Program-made: the position numbers and the translations under genes
NCBI GenBank assembly: GCA_946481035.1
Contig: CAMLNK010000062.1
Coordinates: forward strand, 1 to 10,231
Source of the DNA: an uncultured Dyadobacter sp.
Lineage (GTDB): Bacteria; Bacteroidota; Bacteroidia; Cytophagales; Spirosomataceae
Direction: 5' to 3'
DNA: 10,231 bases
Part shown: in pieces, positions 1 through 7,340 of the stretch
Layout of the letters: each line of letters begins with the position of its first letter
How positions within the stretch are numbered: position 1 is the first letter of the stretch
The notes under the pieces: model-generated
The model's input: only the letters and a program-made list of their open reading frames with translations
Databases searched by the model: none
Told to the model about the DNA's origin: nothing

Positions 1-2
1 AA

Positions 3-380
3 TTCCATATTCTCGAAGAAATCCAGCGGCGCCTTCCCGGCTTCCCGCTGGTTTTGCACGGCGGCTCCAATGTGGTGCCGGAGGTGATTGAGCGCATTAA
101 TGCAGCCGGCGGCCAGCTGAAAACAGATGCCAAAGGTGTGCAGGAAGAAGAGATCAGAAAGGCCATTCCACTGGGAATCTGCAAAATCAATATTGCTACC
201 GATACCCGGTTGCTCTGGACGATGGTCAACCGGGAATTTTTCCGCGACCGCCCCGATGAGTTCGCCCCGACAACACCGGGGAAGATTTTTATGGAGGAAT
301 ACAAAAAATTTATGCTGAAAAAGTTCGACCTGTTCGGTTGCACGGGCAAGGCGGGCGATTTCAGTGACATTATCAGCTGA
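3..380 (+). CDS. Class II fructose-bisphosphate-type aldolase, 3' part (IolJ-like role likely)
   Basis: This is the C-terminal 125 residues of a zinc-dependent class II aldolase; the reading frame is open to the left edge, so the true start is outside. Seen: LVLHGGSN, whose His corresponds to a zinc ligand in this family, then KINIATDTR, matching the NxxT(D/E) substrate-phosphate segment (GatY/KbaY types have NVATEL here), and a usual amphipathic C-terminal tail. The TTG at 54 is an internal Leu codon, not a start, because the conserved motif begins before it. It lies 30 bases upstream of iolD on the same strand. From that context I infer it cleaves 2-deoxy-5-keto-gluconate 6-phosphate to DHAP and malonate semialdehyde (IolJ role). 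A general fructose- or tagatose-bisphosphate aldolase remains possible because the specificity-determining N-terminal half is missing. The family is sure; the substrate is not. Confidence 0.88.
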   Translation, partial: FHILEEIQRRLPGFPLVLHGGSNVVPEVIERINAAGGQLKTDAKGVQEEEIRKAIPLGICKINIATDTRLLWTMVNREFFRDRPDEFAPTTPGKIFMEEYKKFMLKKFDLFGCTGKAGDFSDIIS

Positions 381-410
381 CTCTGTTTAGAACAGTAAAT
401 ATTCAAAGAC

Positions 411-2276
411 ATGACCAAACGACTCACGGTGGCGCAGGCTACCATCATGTTTCTAAAAAACCAGTATATCGAGCGCGACGGCATCGAAGAACCTTATTTC
501 GGCGGCTGTTTCGGTATTTTCGGGCACGGTAATGTGGCGGGCCTCGGCCAGGCGTTACAGGAAAACCCTGATTTCCGTTACTACCAATGCCGCAACGAGC
601 AATCGATGGTGCATACTGCGGTCGCTTACGCTAAGGTAAAGAACCGGCTGGGTGCATTCGTCTGCACGACGTCGATCGGCCCGGGTGCTACCAATATGAT
701 CACCGGTGCTGCATTGGCGACCATTAACCGGCTGCCGGTACTACTCCTGCCGGGCGACATTTTCGCTACCCGCGAGCCTAATCCGGTTTTGCAGCAGCTC
801 GAAAGTGCCGCTTCTCAGGATATTTCTGTAAATGATTGTTTCAAACCGGTTTCCAAATACTGGGACCGCATTAATCGTCCCGAACAACTCATTTACTCAC
901 TGCCCGAGGTAATGCGTGTACTCACTTCACAAGCGGAAATGGGTGCCGTGACGCTCTCGATGCCCCAGGATGTGCAGACGCACGCTTACGATTTCCCTGA
1001 ATCATTATTCCGAAAGCGTGTTTGGCATGTCGGCCGGCCGCGTCCGGACCTTGTAACCTTGCAAAAGGCGGCGGAATGGATCAGATCTGCTCAAAAACCG
1101 GTAATTGTTGCCGGCGGCGGGGCTATTTACAGCGGAGCGTCCGAAACGCTTCATGCATTTGCAACGAAAACCGGCATTCCCGTTGGCGAAACTTTCGCGG
1201 GCAAAGGTGCAGTGCGCTACGATGCGCCTTACAGCGTCGGCGGCCTTGGTGCAACCGGTACCAAATATGCGATCGACGTGGCCAACCAGGCTGACCTGGT
1301 GATCGGTATCGGCACGCGTTACAGCGATTTTACAACGGCTTCCAAATCGATTTTCAAAAACCCGGATGTCCGTTTTATTAATATCAATATCAGCGAGTTC
1401 GATGCATTCAAGCATGCTGCCTTACCAGTGATTGGCGATGCGAAGGCGGTATTGGAAGAACTGGGCGGACTTTTGGGTAATCATGAAGTCGCACCAGACT
1501 ACCGGCAGCATATTGCCGACATTAACAAGGCCTGGGACGATGAGGTAACGCAAATTTATGCCGAAGGCAACAGCACAGTGCCGCCGATCGATCAGGCAGT
1601 GGTAATCGGTACATTGAACAACTTCATGGACGACCGCGATGTGATGATCAATGCGTCGGGCAGCGCGCCCGGCGATTTGCACAAACTGTGGCGTGCCACC
1701 GACCCGAAAAACTTCCACCTCGAATATGGTTTTTCCTGCATGGGTTACGAGATCGCAGCGGGCCTCGGCGCCAAAATGGCCGATCCTACCCGCGAGGTGT
1801 ACGTACTCTGCGGCGACGGCGGTTACCTGATGAACAATCACGAAATCGTGACGGCCATTCAGGAAGGCGTGCGTTTCACGATCCTGCTTTTGAACAACAA
1901 CGGCTACGCAAGTATCGGCGGGTTATCGGAAAGCATCGGCAGCGAGCGCTTTGGAACCATGTACAAATACCGCGAAAACGAAACCGGCCAGTTATCCGGC
2001 GGATTTTTACCCGTCGACCTTGCTAAAAACGCCGAAAGCCTCGGCGCAAACGTCATCCGCGCTACCGATCGTCAGTCTCTGGAAAATGCATTGGCCCAAT
2101 CCAAAACGGCCGACCGCACCACCGTCATCTACATCGAAACCAGCCTCTACCGCACCGTAAAAGGCTACCACGCCTGGTGGGAAGTGCCTGTGGCCGAAGT
2201 TTCGACGTCGGCGTCGGTCCAAAAGGCATTTGAAACTTATCGCGAGAACAAGAAAACGCAACGGATCTTTTTATAG
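411..2276 (+). CDS. iolD: 3D-(3,5/4)-trihydroxycyclohexane-1,2-dione acylhydrolase IolD
   Basis: Thiamine-diphosphate enzyme of cytosolic myo-inositol catabolism that hydrolytically opens the trihydroxycyclohexanedione ring to 5-deoxy-glucuronate. The 621 residues match the usual IolD size (about 620-640). Domain order is as in acetolactate-synthase-like enzymes: an N-terminal pyrimidine-binding domain with the catalytic glutamate in RNEQ (Glu63) and the TTSIGPGATNM segment; a central domain about residues 200-350; and a C-terminal pyrophosphate-binding domain with the GDGG...NNN cofactor motif (Gly468-Asp469-Gly470 to Asn495-Asn497). The early FGIFGHGNVAGLG and LLLPGDIFATREPNPVLQQ segments are characteristic of IolD rather than acetolactate synthase. 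The ATG at 411 sits 30 bases after the aldolase stop and gives the expected N-terminus; no clear ribosome-binding site precedes it, as is normal for Bacteroidetes. It is followed by iolE across an unusual 104-base gap. Confidence 0.96.
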   Translation: MTKRLTVAQATIMFLKNQYIERDGIEEPYFGGCFGIFGHGNVAGLGQALQENPDFRYYQCRNEQSMVHTAVAYAKVKNRLGAFVCTTSIGPGATNMITGAALATINRLPVLLLPGDIFATREPNPVLQQLESAASQDISVNDCFKPVSKYWDRINRPEQLIYSLPEVMRVLTSQAEMGAVTLSMPQDVQTHAYDFPESLFRKRVWHVGRPRPDLVTLQKAAEWIRSAQKPVIVAGGGAIYSGASETLHAFATKTGIPVGETFAGKGAVRYDAPYSVGGLGATGTKYAIDVANQADLVIGIGTRYSDFTTASKSIFKNPDVRFININISEFDAFKHAALPVIGDAKAVLEELGGLLGNHEVAPDYRQHIADINKAWDDEVTQIYAEGNSTVPPIDQAVVIGTLNNFMDDRDVMINASGSAPGDLHKLWRATDPKNFHLEYGFSCMGYEIAAGLGAKMADPTREVYVLCGDGGYLMNNHEIVTAIQEGVRFTILLLNNNGYASIGGLSESIGSERFGTMYKYRENETGQLSGGFLPVDLAKNAESLGANVIRATDRQSLENALAQSKTADRTTVIYIETSLYRTVKGYHAWWEVPVAEVSTSASVQKAFETYRENKKTQRIFL

Positions 2277-2376
2277 GGAGTAAAGGAGGAAAGGGAGGAA
2301 GGAGGAAAGGGAAGTAATATTCCCCCCACATCTCCCCTTCCTCCGTCCTCCCCTTCCTCCCTTTTATCCCTTTCAA
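2275..2376. repeat. Purine/pyrimidine self-complementary low-complexity tract in iolD-iolE gap
   Basis: An uninterrupted 33-base purine run (2282-2314) is followed by a long pyrimidine-rich stretch (about 2322-2374). The purine arm contains a 12-base direct repeat, GGAGGAAAGGGA, at 2285-2296 and 2301-2312. The pyrimidine arm read in reverse complement matches the purine arm well: over a 21-base core about 18 positions agree, so the mRNA could fold into a long G/A:C/U stem with a loop around the central AATATT (2316-2321). It fills almost the whole space between the two genes. It may act as an intercistronic stability, processing or attenuation element, or be a dispersed intergenic repeat; the sequence alone does not decide. 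Its AGGAGG strings resemble Shine-Dalgarno sites but lie some 75 or more bases from the iolE start. Confidence 0.75.
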
Positions 2377-2380
2377 AAAA

Positions 2381-3283
2381 ATGAACTTCGAAAACATCCA
2401 ACTAGGCGTTGCTCCTATTAACTGGACCAACGACGACATGCCGGAGCTTGGCGGCGAGAATACATTTGAGCAATGCGTGAGCGAAATGGCGCTGGCCGGG
2501 TTTACGGGTTGCGAGGTGGGTAACAAGTTTCCACGTGATACCAATGTGCTGAAAAAAGCATTGAGGCTCCGCGGCTTACAGATCTGCAACCAATGGAATA
2601 GCTACGAGCTGACGACCAAAACGTTTGCCGAAAACCGCGAAAATTTCACCAAACTACTCGATTTCCTTGAAATCATGGGTGCGAAGGTGATTGGTGGCGG
2701 CGAAACCGGAAATAGCTGCCAGGGCCAAATGGATGTGCCGGTATTTGAAGGCAAAGGAATGCTGAATACCCGTGAGGATTGGGATAACTTCACCTACGGC
2801 CTCGACGAGCTCGGCAAGATCGCCCGCGACCGCGGCATGAAACTGGCTTTCCACCACCATATGGGCACCTGCATTCAAACCGTCGAAGAAACTGACCGTC
2901 TGCTCAACGAAACCAACCCCGACTACGTGTTTCTCAACTACGACTGCGGGCACTTCCATTTCGCAGGAGAAGACCCCGTAGCGGCATTGAACAAATACAT
3001 CGGGCGAACAGCGCATATACATTTGAAAGACGTGCGCCCGAACGTGCTGCAACGCGTACACGACGAGCGCCTGAGCTTCCTGACAGCTGTCAAAAACGGC
3101 GTATTCACCGTTCCCGGCGATCCCGAGGGCTGCATTGACTTCCCTTCGCTTTTCGCGACTATCAAAGAAAGCGATTACGCCGGCTGGATCGTCCTTGAAG
3201 CAGAACAAGACCCCGCCAAAGCAAATCCGCTGGAATATGCGATCATAGCACGGAACTTTTTCAGGGGGTTGACAGGGATTTAA
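2381..3283 (+). CDS. iolE: Myo-inosose-2 dehydratase IolE
   Basis: Cytosolic enzyme that dehydrates 2-keto-myo-inositol (scyllo-inosose) to the trihydroxycyclohexanedione used by IolD. The 300-residue length is normal for IolE. It is a xylose-isomerase-like TIM barrel protein, recognised by the IolE opening GVAPINWTNDDMPELGG (from about residue 10), HHHMGT (His158-160), YDCGHFHFAGEDP (from Tyr187), HIHLKD (His212-Asp217), EGCIDFP, and the C-terminal LEAEQDPAKANP (from Leu272). The acidic and His residues in the strands are where this fold binds its divalent metal. The ATG at 2381 follows an AAAAAA stretch right after the pyrimidine tract; no Shine-Dalgarno site is needed or seen. It is the last gene of the inositol operon, ending at a stem-loop shared with the converging gene. 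Confidence 0.96.
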   Translation: MNFENIQLGVAPINWTNDDMPELGGENTFEQCVSEMALAGFTGCEVGNKFPRDTNVLKKALRLRGLQICNQWNSYELTTKTFAENRENFTKLLDFLEIMGAKVIGGGETGNSCQGQMDVPVFEGKGMLNTREDWDNFTYGLDELGKIARDRGMKLAFHHHMGTCIQTVEETDRLLNETNPDYVFLNYDCGHFHFAGEDPVAALNKYIGRTAHIHLKDVRPNVLQRVHDERLSFLTAVKNGVFTVPGDPEGCIDFPSLFATIKESDYAGWIVLEAEQDPAKANPLEYAIIARNFFRGLTGI

Positions 3284-3301
3284 GCACCCATTCCTTCATA
3301 A

Positions 3302-3358
3302 ATCGCCACTGGCTCCGGACGCAGCTTTTGCTTTAAAAGCTTCCGGACTAGTGGCGAT
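3302..3358. terminator. Bidirectional stem-loop between iolE and DUF433 gene
   Basis: Three stacked paired segments are visible: ATCGCCACT (3302-3310) with AGTGGCGAT (3350-3358), TCCGG (3314-3318) with CCGGA (3343-3347), and AGCTTTT (3323-3329) with AAAAGCT (3335-3341), around a 5-base loop. That is 21 base pairs with small internal loops. The + strand continues AATTTTG, a weak U-tract. It sits between converging genes, so it likely ends both transcripts. Its right arm overlaps the last codons and stop of the minus-strand gene. Confidence 0.75.
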
Positions 3359-3542
3359 AATTTTGTTGTAACGCTACCGCTTGATTCCTCGTAACAGACG
3401 GGAAGTCATCCAGAAAATCGTCGAGCGAAACGCCTGCTTCAAGGTGATCGAAAAGCGAATCGATCGGCACCCTGGTTCCGCTGAAAACAGGCTGCCCGCT
3501 CAATATCTCCGAGTCGATCGTAACTAACTCATGAATTCCCAT
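3348..3542 (-). CDS. DUF433 antitoxin-like protein, apparently 3'-truncated
   Basis: Small protein of the DUF433 family (VapB-like antitoxins, often paired with a DUF5615/PIN-like toxin; helix-turn-helix-type fold). Seen: VTIDSEILSGQPVFSGTRVP, then DSLFDHLEAGVSLDDFLDDFPSVTRNQAVAL, the family core almost in full. From memory, close relatives continue with a further helix of about 10-15 residues (typically AVLE...). Here the frame ends abruptly with QQNYRH and a stop inside the shared stem-loop, so the C-terminus seems lost. I chose the ATG at 3542 (64 residues) because it starts directly before the conserved core; ATGs at 3560 (70 residues) and 3632 (94 residues) are in frame. The 3632 start adds a non-family leader overlapping a possible promoter. 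No toxin gene is adjacent: iolE converges on it. It may be a remnant or a solitary regulator. Confidence 0.7.
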   Translation of the reverse strand: MGIHELVTIDSEILSGQPVFSGTRVPIDSLFDHLEAGVSLDDFLDDFPSVTRNQAVALQQNYRH

Positions 3543-3565
3543 ACTCTTTTTACGTTCCATCGCTG

Positions 3566-3600
3566 AAAAGGTAACGGCGTTGTAGTAACAAATTAGCAAA
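3566..3600 (-). promoter_or_regulatory. Possible Bacteroidetes-type promoter for the DUF433 gene
   Basis: On the minus strand TTTG (3600-3597) is followed after 23 bases by TACCTTTT (3573-3566), one base off the Bacteroidetes -7 element TAnnTTTG. Transcription would begin near 3560, which supports translation from the ATG at 3542 rather than from the more upstream ATG. The spacing is a little longer than usual, so this is tentative. Confidence 0.3.
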
Positions 3601-3734
3601 TTTTTCGCGTTAAGCATTCCCGCCACCGCCACATTTCCCCTCTCCCCAACGTAACAGCAGTATATTACCGATTAACCTATATTACAATACGGCCTATGGC
3701 AAATCAGTTTACGCATTAATTTAAACTGAACACT

Positions 3735-5183
3735 ATGTTAAACTTCAAACAATTACATCTTCTCTATGTCCTGATTTTTGCGCTGGCGGTGGTGGGTTGT
3801 AAGGACAAGGATGTCGACCCGGCCGTCGAAACCATCGATTCTACCACCACGGCGGATTATCCCAATATCAATAGCTGGCTTTACGATGTCATGGACGATG
3901 CCTATTTCTGGTACAAAAACCTGCCGGCCAAGAGCAGCCTCGACAATACGATCGATCCTCATGACTATTTTGAAAAACTCGTCTACCAGCGCGCCACCGT
4001 CGACCGCTTTTCGGCGGTTACCGACGATATCGACGCATTGCAGAATGAATTCAACGGCATCAGCAAAATTTTCGGGATCAGCTATTCATTGTCTTACACC
4101 GATAATGGCAAGTCGAACATTGCCGCTTTCCTGAACTATGTGGTAAAAGGCAGCCCGGCTGAGGCGGCAGGGTTGAAACGGGGCGATATTCTTATGAAAG
4201 TAAATGGCACGCAGCTCACTTCGAGCAACTACACCTCACTGCTCAGCGGTAACGAGACGGCCACCTTTACGTTGGGAGAAATTTCCGGTTCGGCTATTGT
4301 AGCGGGCAGCCAAACAGTAACCATGACCAAAGCAGTGGTAAGGGAAGATCCGGTTCTATTTTCGACGGTTATTTCGAAGCCAGCTTATGGTAAAACGGTC
4401 GGCTACCTGGTTTACACCCAATTTGTACCCGGTACCGATGCCGACGAATCGAAATATGATAATGAGCTGCGCCAGGTATTTGCGGATTTCAAAAGCAAGG
4501 GTGTGAATGAACTTGTGCTCGATTTGCGGTTCAATCCGGGAGGTTATATCAGCTCGGCCGAAACGCTTGCGTCGCTGATCGGAACGGGCGTTTCCAGTTC
4601 CAAAATCTTTTACAAAGAACAATGGAACGACAAGTACACCGCCTACTGGCAGAAAACGAAGGGGGCCAATGCACTCAACTATCCTTTCCTGAGCGAAGCG
4701 AATAATATCGGCAGCACCCTAAGCCGCGTGTTCGTGCTCACATCCAATGGCACAGCCTCCGCCAGTGAACTGGTTATCAATGGCTTGAAACCTTACATGA
4801 GTGTAATCAGGATCGGAGAGCATACTGCCGGCAAAAACCTGTTCGGCCAGCTCGTCGGCGACGATCAGAATCGATGGAAATGGGGCGCATACATCATGCT
4901 GGGCCAAACCGCCAACGCCAACGGCGAGTCGGATTACGGCACTGTCAACGGGATGACGCCCGACTATGAAGTGGAGGATTCCACTGTGCCTTACCTGCCT
5001 TTTGGCGATGAAAATGAAACGCTGCTTCGCAAGGCGCTCGATGTGATGGGTATTCCCGCCCCGACCGGACAGCGCCTGACGGCGACGAAGAGCGTCGACA
5101 GCTTCCGCAAAATGCTTCATGATGACCTCAAAACGAAGGAAAACCTCATGATCCGCAGCGGAAACGTAAGAGTAATCCCTTAG
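3735..5183 (+). CDS. S41 family C-terminal processing peptidase, lipoprotein with PDZ domain
   Basis: Predicted exported serine protease of the tail-specific/CtpA class. The N-terminus has a lipoprotein signal peptide with the lipobox VVGC (lipidated Cys22) followed by KDKD. Then come an N-terminal helical region (about 40-110), a PDZ domain (about 112-195, with SPAEAAGLKRGDILMKVNG), and the S41 catalytic domain (about 217-378) with VLDLRFNPGG near 261-270. The nucleophile is Ser342 in NGTASASE and the general-base Lys is Lys367 in GEHTAGK. Their 25-residue spacing equals that in Prc and plant CtpA, so the enzyme should be active. The C-terminal 100 residues are less conserved. The 482-residue length fits the Bacteroidetes lipoprotein S41 group. 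The ATG at 3735 is right because the signal peptide begins there. It is likely transcribed alone: divergent from the DUF433 gene and followed by a terminator. Substrate unknown. Confidence 0.92.
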   Translation: MLNFKQLHLLYVLIFALAVVGCKDKDVDPAVETIDSTTTADYPNINSWLYDVMDDAYFWYKNLPAKSSLDNTIDPHDYFEKLVYQRATVDRFSAVTDDIDALQNEFNGISKIFGISYSLSYTDNGKSNIAAFLNYVVKGSPAEAAGLKRGDILMKVNGTQLTSSNYTSLLSGNETATFTLGEISGSAIVAGSQTVTMTKAVVREDPVLFSTVISKPAYGKTVGYLVYTQFVPGTDADESKYDNELRQVFADFKSKGVNELVLDLRFNPGGYISSAETLASLIGTGVSSSKIFYKEQWNDKYTAYWQKTKGANALNYPFLSEANNIGSTLSRVFVLTSNGTASASELVINGLKPYMSVIRIGEHTAGKNLFGQLVGDDQNRWKWGAYIMLGQTANANGESDYGTVNGMTPDYEVEDSTVPYLPFGDENETLLRKALDVMGIPAPTGQRLTATKSVDSFRKMLHDDLKTKENLMIRSGNVRVIP

Positions 5184-5210
5184 TAAACTCTCACATACAT
5201 ATTGTTGTCT

Positions 5211-5240
5211 GGACCAGGCCTGCATTTGCGGGCCTGGTCC
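5211..5240 (+). terminator. Stem-loop terminator after the S41 peptidase
   Basis: GGACCAGGCC (5211-5220) pairs perfectly with GGCCTGGTCC (5231-5240), extended inward by TGC/GCG with one G-U pair around an ATTT loop. GTTTAAT follows, a short U-rich tail. It lies 28 bases after the peptidase stop, as expected for an intrinsic terminator separating it from the next + strand gene. Confidence 0.75.
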
Positions 5241-5300
5241 GTTTAATGTCCGTTCCATCAAAAAAGCGTCGAACCGGCATCGTTTTAGTTGTATTTACAG

Positions 5301-5308
5301 TAATTTTG
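5301..5308 (+). promoter_or_regulatory. Exact TAnnTTTG -7 element upstream of the adhesin-like gene
   Basis: TAATTTTG matches the Bacteroidetes primary-sigma -7 consensus exactly and lies 40 bases before the ATG at 5349, downstream of the peptidase terminator. I do not see a clear TTTG -33 element at the right distance; only a TTTTAG stretch at 5283-5288, which is too close. Moderate support, mostly from position. Confidence 0.4.
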
Positions 5309-5348
5309 AATCCCAATTTTTACTCACGTTCGGTATGCAGGCAATGAT

Positions 5349-7340
5349 ATGAAGTTGAACGCTCTACATATCCTCATTTTTTTCTGCTCTCTCCTGCCTT
5401 TTGCCCAGGCGCAGACCGGCAAACACACCTATCGTTTTAAAAACGAACTCACCGTGGCGCAACCGGAATGCGGCCCCAAGCTTGTACAGCGGCAAGCAGC
5501 CGGTTCATGCGCCGCCGGAACTGCACCCGGCAGGTTTTTCGAAGATGTGCTGCCTTGTGGTGGACGGCGGGCCGTTTATCACAATAATATGAACTGGGGG
5601 CTGATGTACCCCAACACCGAAGGTCTTGTTTCTGAATCCTACACCATCCAGATCTATCTCAAAGTAACCGACTGGGGCGAAAAATGGGCCAGGATTATCG
5701 ACTTTTCGAATGGTACCCGCGATGACGGTATTTATTTCAAAAGCGCTCCCGAAAGTAACGAGCGCTGTCTGGATTTCTTTCCGAATGGCATTGTCGGGGC
5801 GTGCCCTTATTTCGACAGCTCCACGTATTATTTGCTGACTTTCACACGTGACGGTGCGACGGGTAGAATGGAGGTTTATGTGGGCAATAACCTGTTTGCT
5901 ACTTACATCGATGCTGCCAAAAACTATGTGGGCAAGGCCGGCGTGCCGATTTACATTTTCCGCGATGACAATGCCGAGCCCTGTGAGTCGGGTGAGGCCA
6001 ATTTTGCGTACCTGGCTTTTCATGGAAAGCACTTTTCCCAAACCGAGGTAAATAAATCAGTATCAGATATTTGCTTTGAAGCCAGCATCAACTCTTACGC
6101 CGATTTCTCCATTTCGCCCAACCCGGTATGCGGCCACACTGCGAATGTCGAAGTGAAATATACCGGACCCATTCCTTCGCCGGGCACAGGTTATGATTTT
6201 AAATGGAACTGGGACGGGGCAACCGTTATTTCCGGTTCGGGAATGGGGCCTTATGTGGTGAATTGGGCCACCGGAGGCACTAAGAATGTTTCGCTCACAG
6301 TGACGAGCCAGGCTTGCGGCAATTCGCTCGATAACCTCAAACAGATTGTGATCAGCAGCCCTACCCTTACCACGGAGGTCACGCCCGGCAACTGCGACAC
6401 CGGGACTAATGGGACGATTACCCTTACGGCCACGGATGGCATCTCTCCCTACCAATATTCTATCGACTCGGTGAATTACCAGGCGTCGAACGTATTTCGC
6501 CTGCCGGCGGGGCATTACAGGGTATTTGCCAAAGACGGCAATGGGTGTACAACCGCACAAAATGCCGACGTGACATTTGCCAGTGACATTACCCTTAGTT
6601 CTATACCCGACACCACCATCTGCGTCGGACAATCGGTGCAGCTTGCTACCACCAGCAATGGCCAGACGTTTTCCTGGGTACCACAAAATGGCCTGGATAA
6701 TGCCAGCGCGCTGGCACCGATAGCAACACCGGAAGCGACCACAGAATACATTATTACTGCTACCAAAGGCTTTTGTACGCAAACAGACACGGTTGAGGTC
6801 CGTGTTTCACCTAAAATCGAGGTCAATGTCACGCCTGATGCTTTGATAGAATACAATGTGCCGTTTCAGCTGAATGCGAGTTCGCCTCAGATCCGCGATT
6901 ATGCGGGCGCTACGTTTGTCTGGTCCCCGGCCGACGGGCTGAGCGACGCCAATATCCCGAGTCCGGTTGCTGTTTTGCAGGAAAATCACTCCTATACGGT
7001 GGATGTTACATCGGAGTTGGGCTGCAAGGGTACCGGTCAGGTAAACCTTTCCATTAAACGCCAGGAGAATATTGTGATTCCGACTGCCTTTTCGCCAAAT
7101 GGCGATGGCCGAAACGAAGTGCTCACGCCGGTCGTGAACGAAATCCAATCGATCCGCTACTTCCGTATTTATAACCGCTGGGGACAACTGGTGTTCTTTA
7201 CCGACCAGCTCAACACCGGCTGGGACGGCTCTTTCAAAGGCGGCGGCGCGATTTCAGGTACTTATGTGTGGGAAATCGAAGGTGTTTCGACGAAGGGGAA
7301 GGTGATCAGCAAAAAGGGTGCGGTGATGTTGATGCTGTGA
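5349..7340 (+). CDS. Secreted multidomain adhesin-like protein with CHU_C (type IX secretion) C-terminal domain
   Basis: Predicted cell-surface or released protein exported by Sec and then the type IX system. Order seen: signal peptide (1-21, cut after QA); a Cys-containing linker with Cys in AQPEC, GSC and LPC; a LamG/concanavalin-like beta-sandwich (about 95-227, with SYTIQIYLKVTD and FSNGTRDDGIYFKS); a PKD-like domain (about 251-334, WNWDG...VSLTVTS); an SprB-repeat-like module (about 340-408, CDTGTNGTITLTATDG...PYQYSIDS...DGNGC); two Ig-like modules (about 413-490 and 490-570, both with FxWxPxxGL); and the gliding-motility-associated C-terminal domain (about 575-663, IPTAFSPNGDGRNE...FRIYNRWGQLVF...GWDGSFKGG...GTYVWEIEG). 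That last domain is the type-B sorting signal of type IX cargo. No enzyme motif is visible, so adhesion, glycan binding or a gliding-related role is inferred. The ATG at 5349 starts the signal peptide; it overlaps the end of a meaningless five-codon frame. The gene seems monocistronic. Confidence 0.9.
   Translation: MKLNALHILIFFCSLLPFAQAQTGKHTYRFKNELTVAQPECGPKLVQRQAAGSCAAGTAPGRFFEDVLPCGGRRAVYHNNMNWGLMYPNTEGLVSESYTIQIYLKVTDWGEKWARIIDFSNGTRDDGIYFKSAPESNERCLDFFPNGIVGACPYFDSSTYYLLTFTRDGATGRMEVYVGNNLFATYIDAAKNYVGKAGVPIYIFRDDNAEPCESGEANFAYLAFHGKHFSQTEVNKSVSDICFEASINSYADFSISPNPVCGHTANVEVKYTGPIPSPGTGYDFKWNWDGATVISGSGMGPYVVNWATGGTKNVSLTVTSQACGNSLDNLKQIVISSPTLTTEVTPGNCDTGTNGTITLTATDGISPYQYSIDSVNYQASNVFRLPAGHYRVFAKDGNGCTTAQNADVTFASDITLSSIPDTTICVGQSVQLATTSNGQTFSWVPQNGLDNASALAPIATPEATTEYIITATKGFCTQTDTVEVRVSPKIEVNVTPDALIEYNVPFQLNASSPQIRDYAGATFVWSPADGLSDANIPSPVAVLQENHSYTVDVTSELGCKGTGQVNLSIKRQENIVIPTAFSPNGDGRNEVLTPVVNEIQSIRYFRIYNRWGQLVFFTDQLNTGWDGSFKGGGAISGTYVWEIEGVSTKGKVISKKGAVMLML

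Noticed and set aside
54..56. TTG as the start of the aldolase fragment
   Set aside because: The same frame continues upstream to the window edge with conserved aldolase sequence (FPLVLHGGS), so the TTG is an internal Leu codon.
1005..1841. Long open frames antisense to iolD
   Set aside because: No family resemblance, and they lie opposite a strongly conserved gene; they result from codon bias of the true frame. The same holds for antisense frames in the adhesin-like, peptidase and iolE genes.
2282..2314. AGGAGG strings as the iolE ribosome-binding site
   Set aside because: They are about 75 or more bases from the iolE ATG, and Bacteroidetes genes generally do not use strong Shine-Dalgarno sites; they are part of the purine repeat.
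3543..3632. N-terminal extension of the DUF433 protein from the ATG at 3632
   Set aside because: The added 30 residues do not resemble the family and overlap a candidate promoter; the ATG at 3542 fits the family start.
3661..3685. TATATTAC direct repeat (3661-3668, 3678-3685) before the S41 gene as an operator
   Set aside because: It is short and AT-rich, expected by chance in such a region, and shows no inverted symmetry; no clear promoter could be tied to it.
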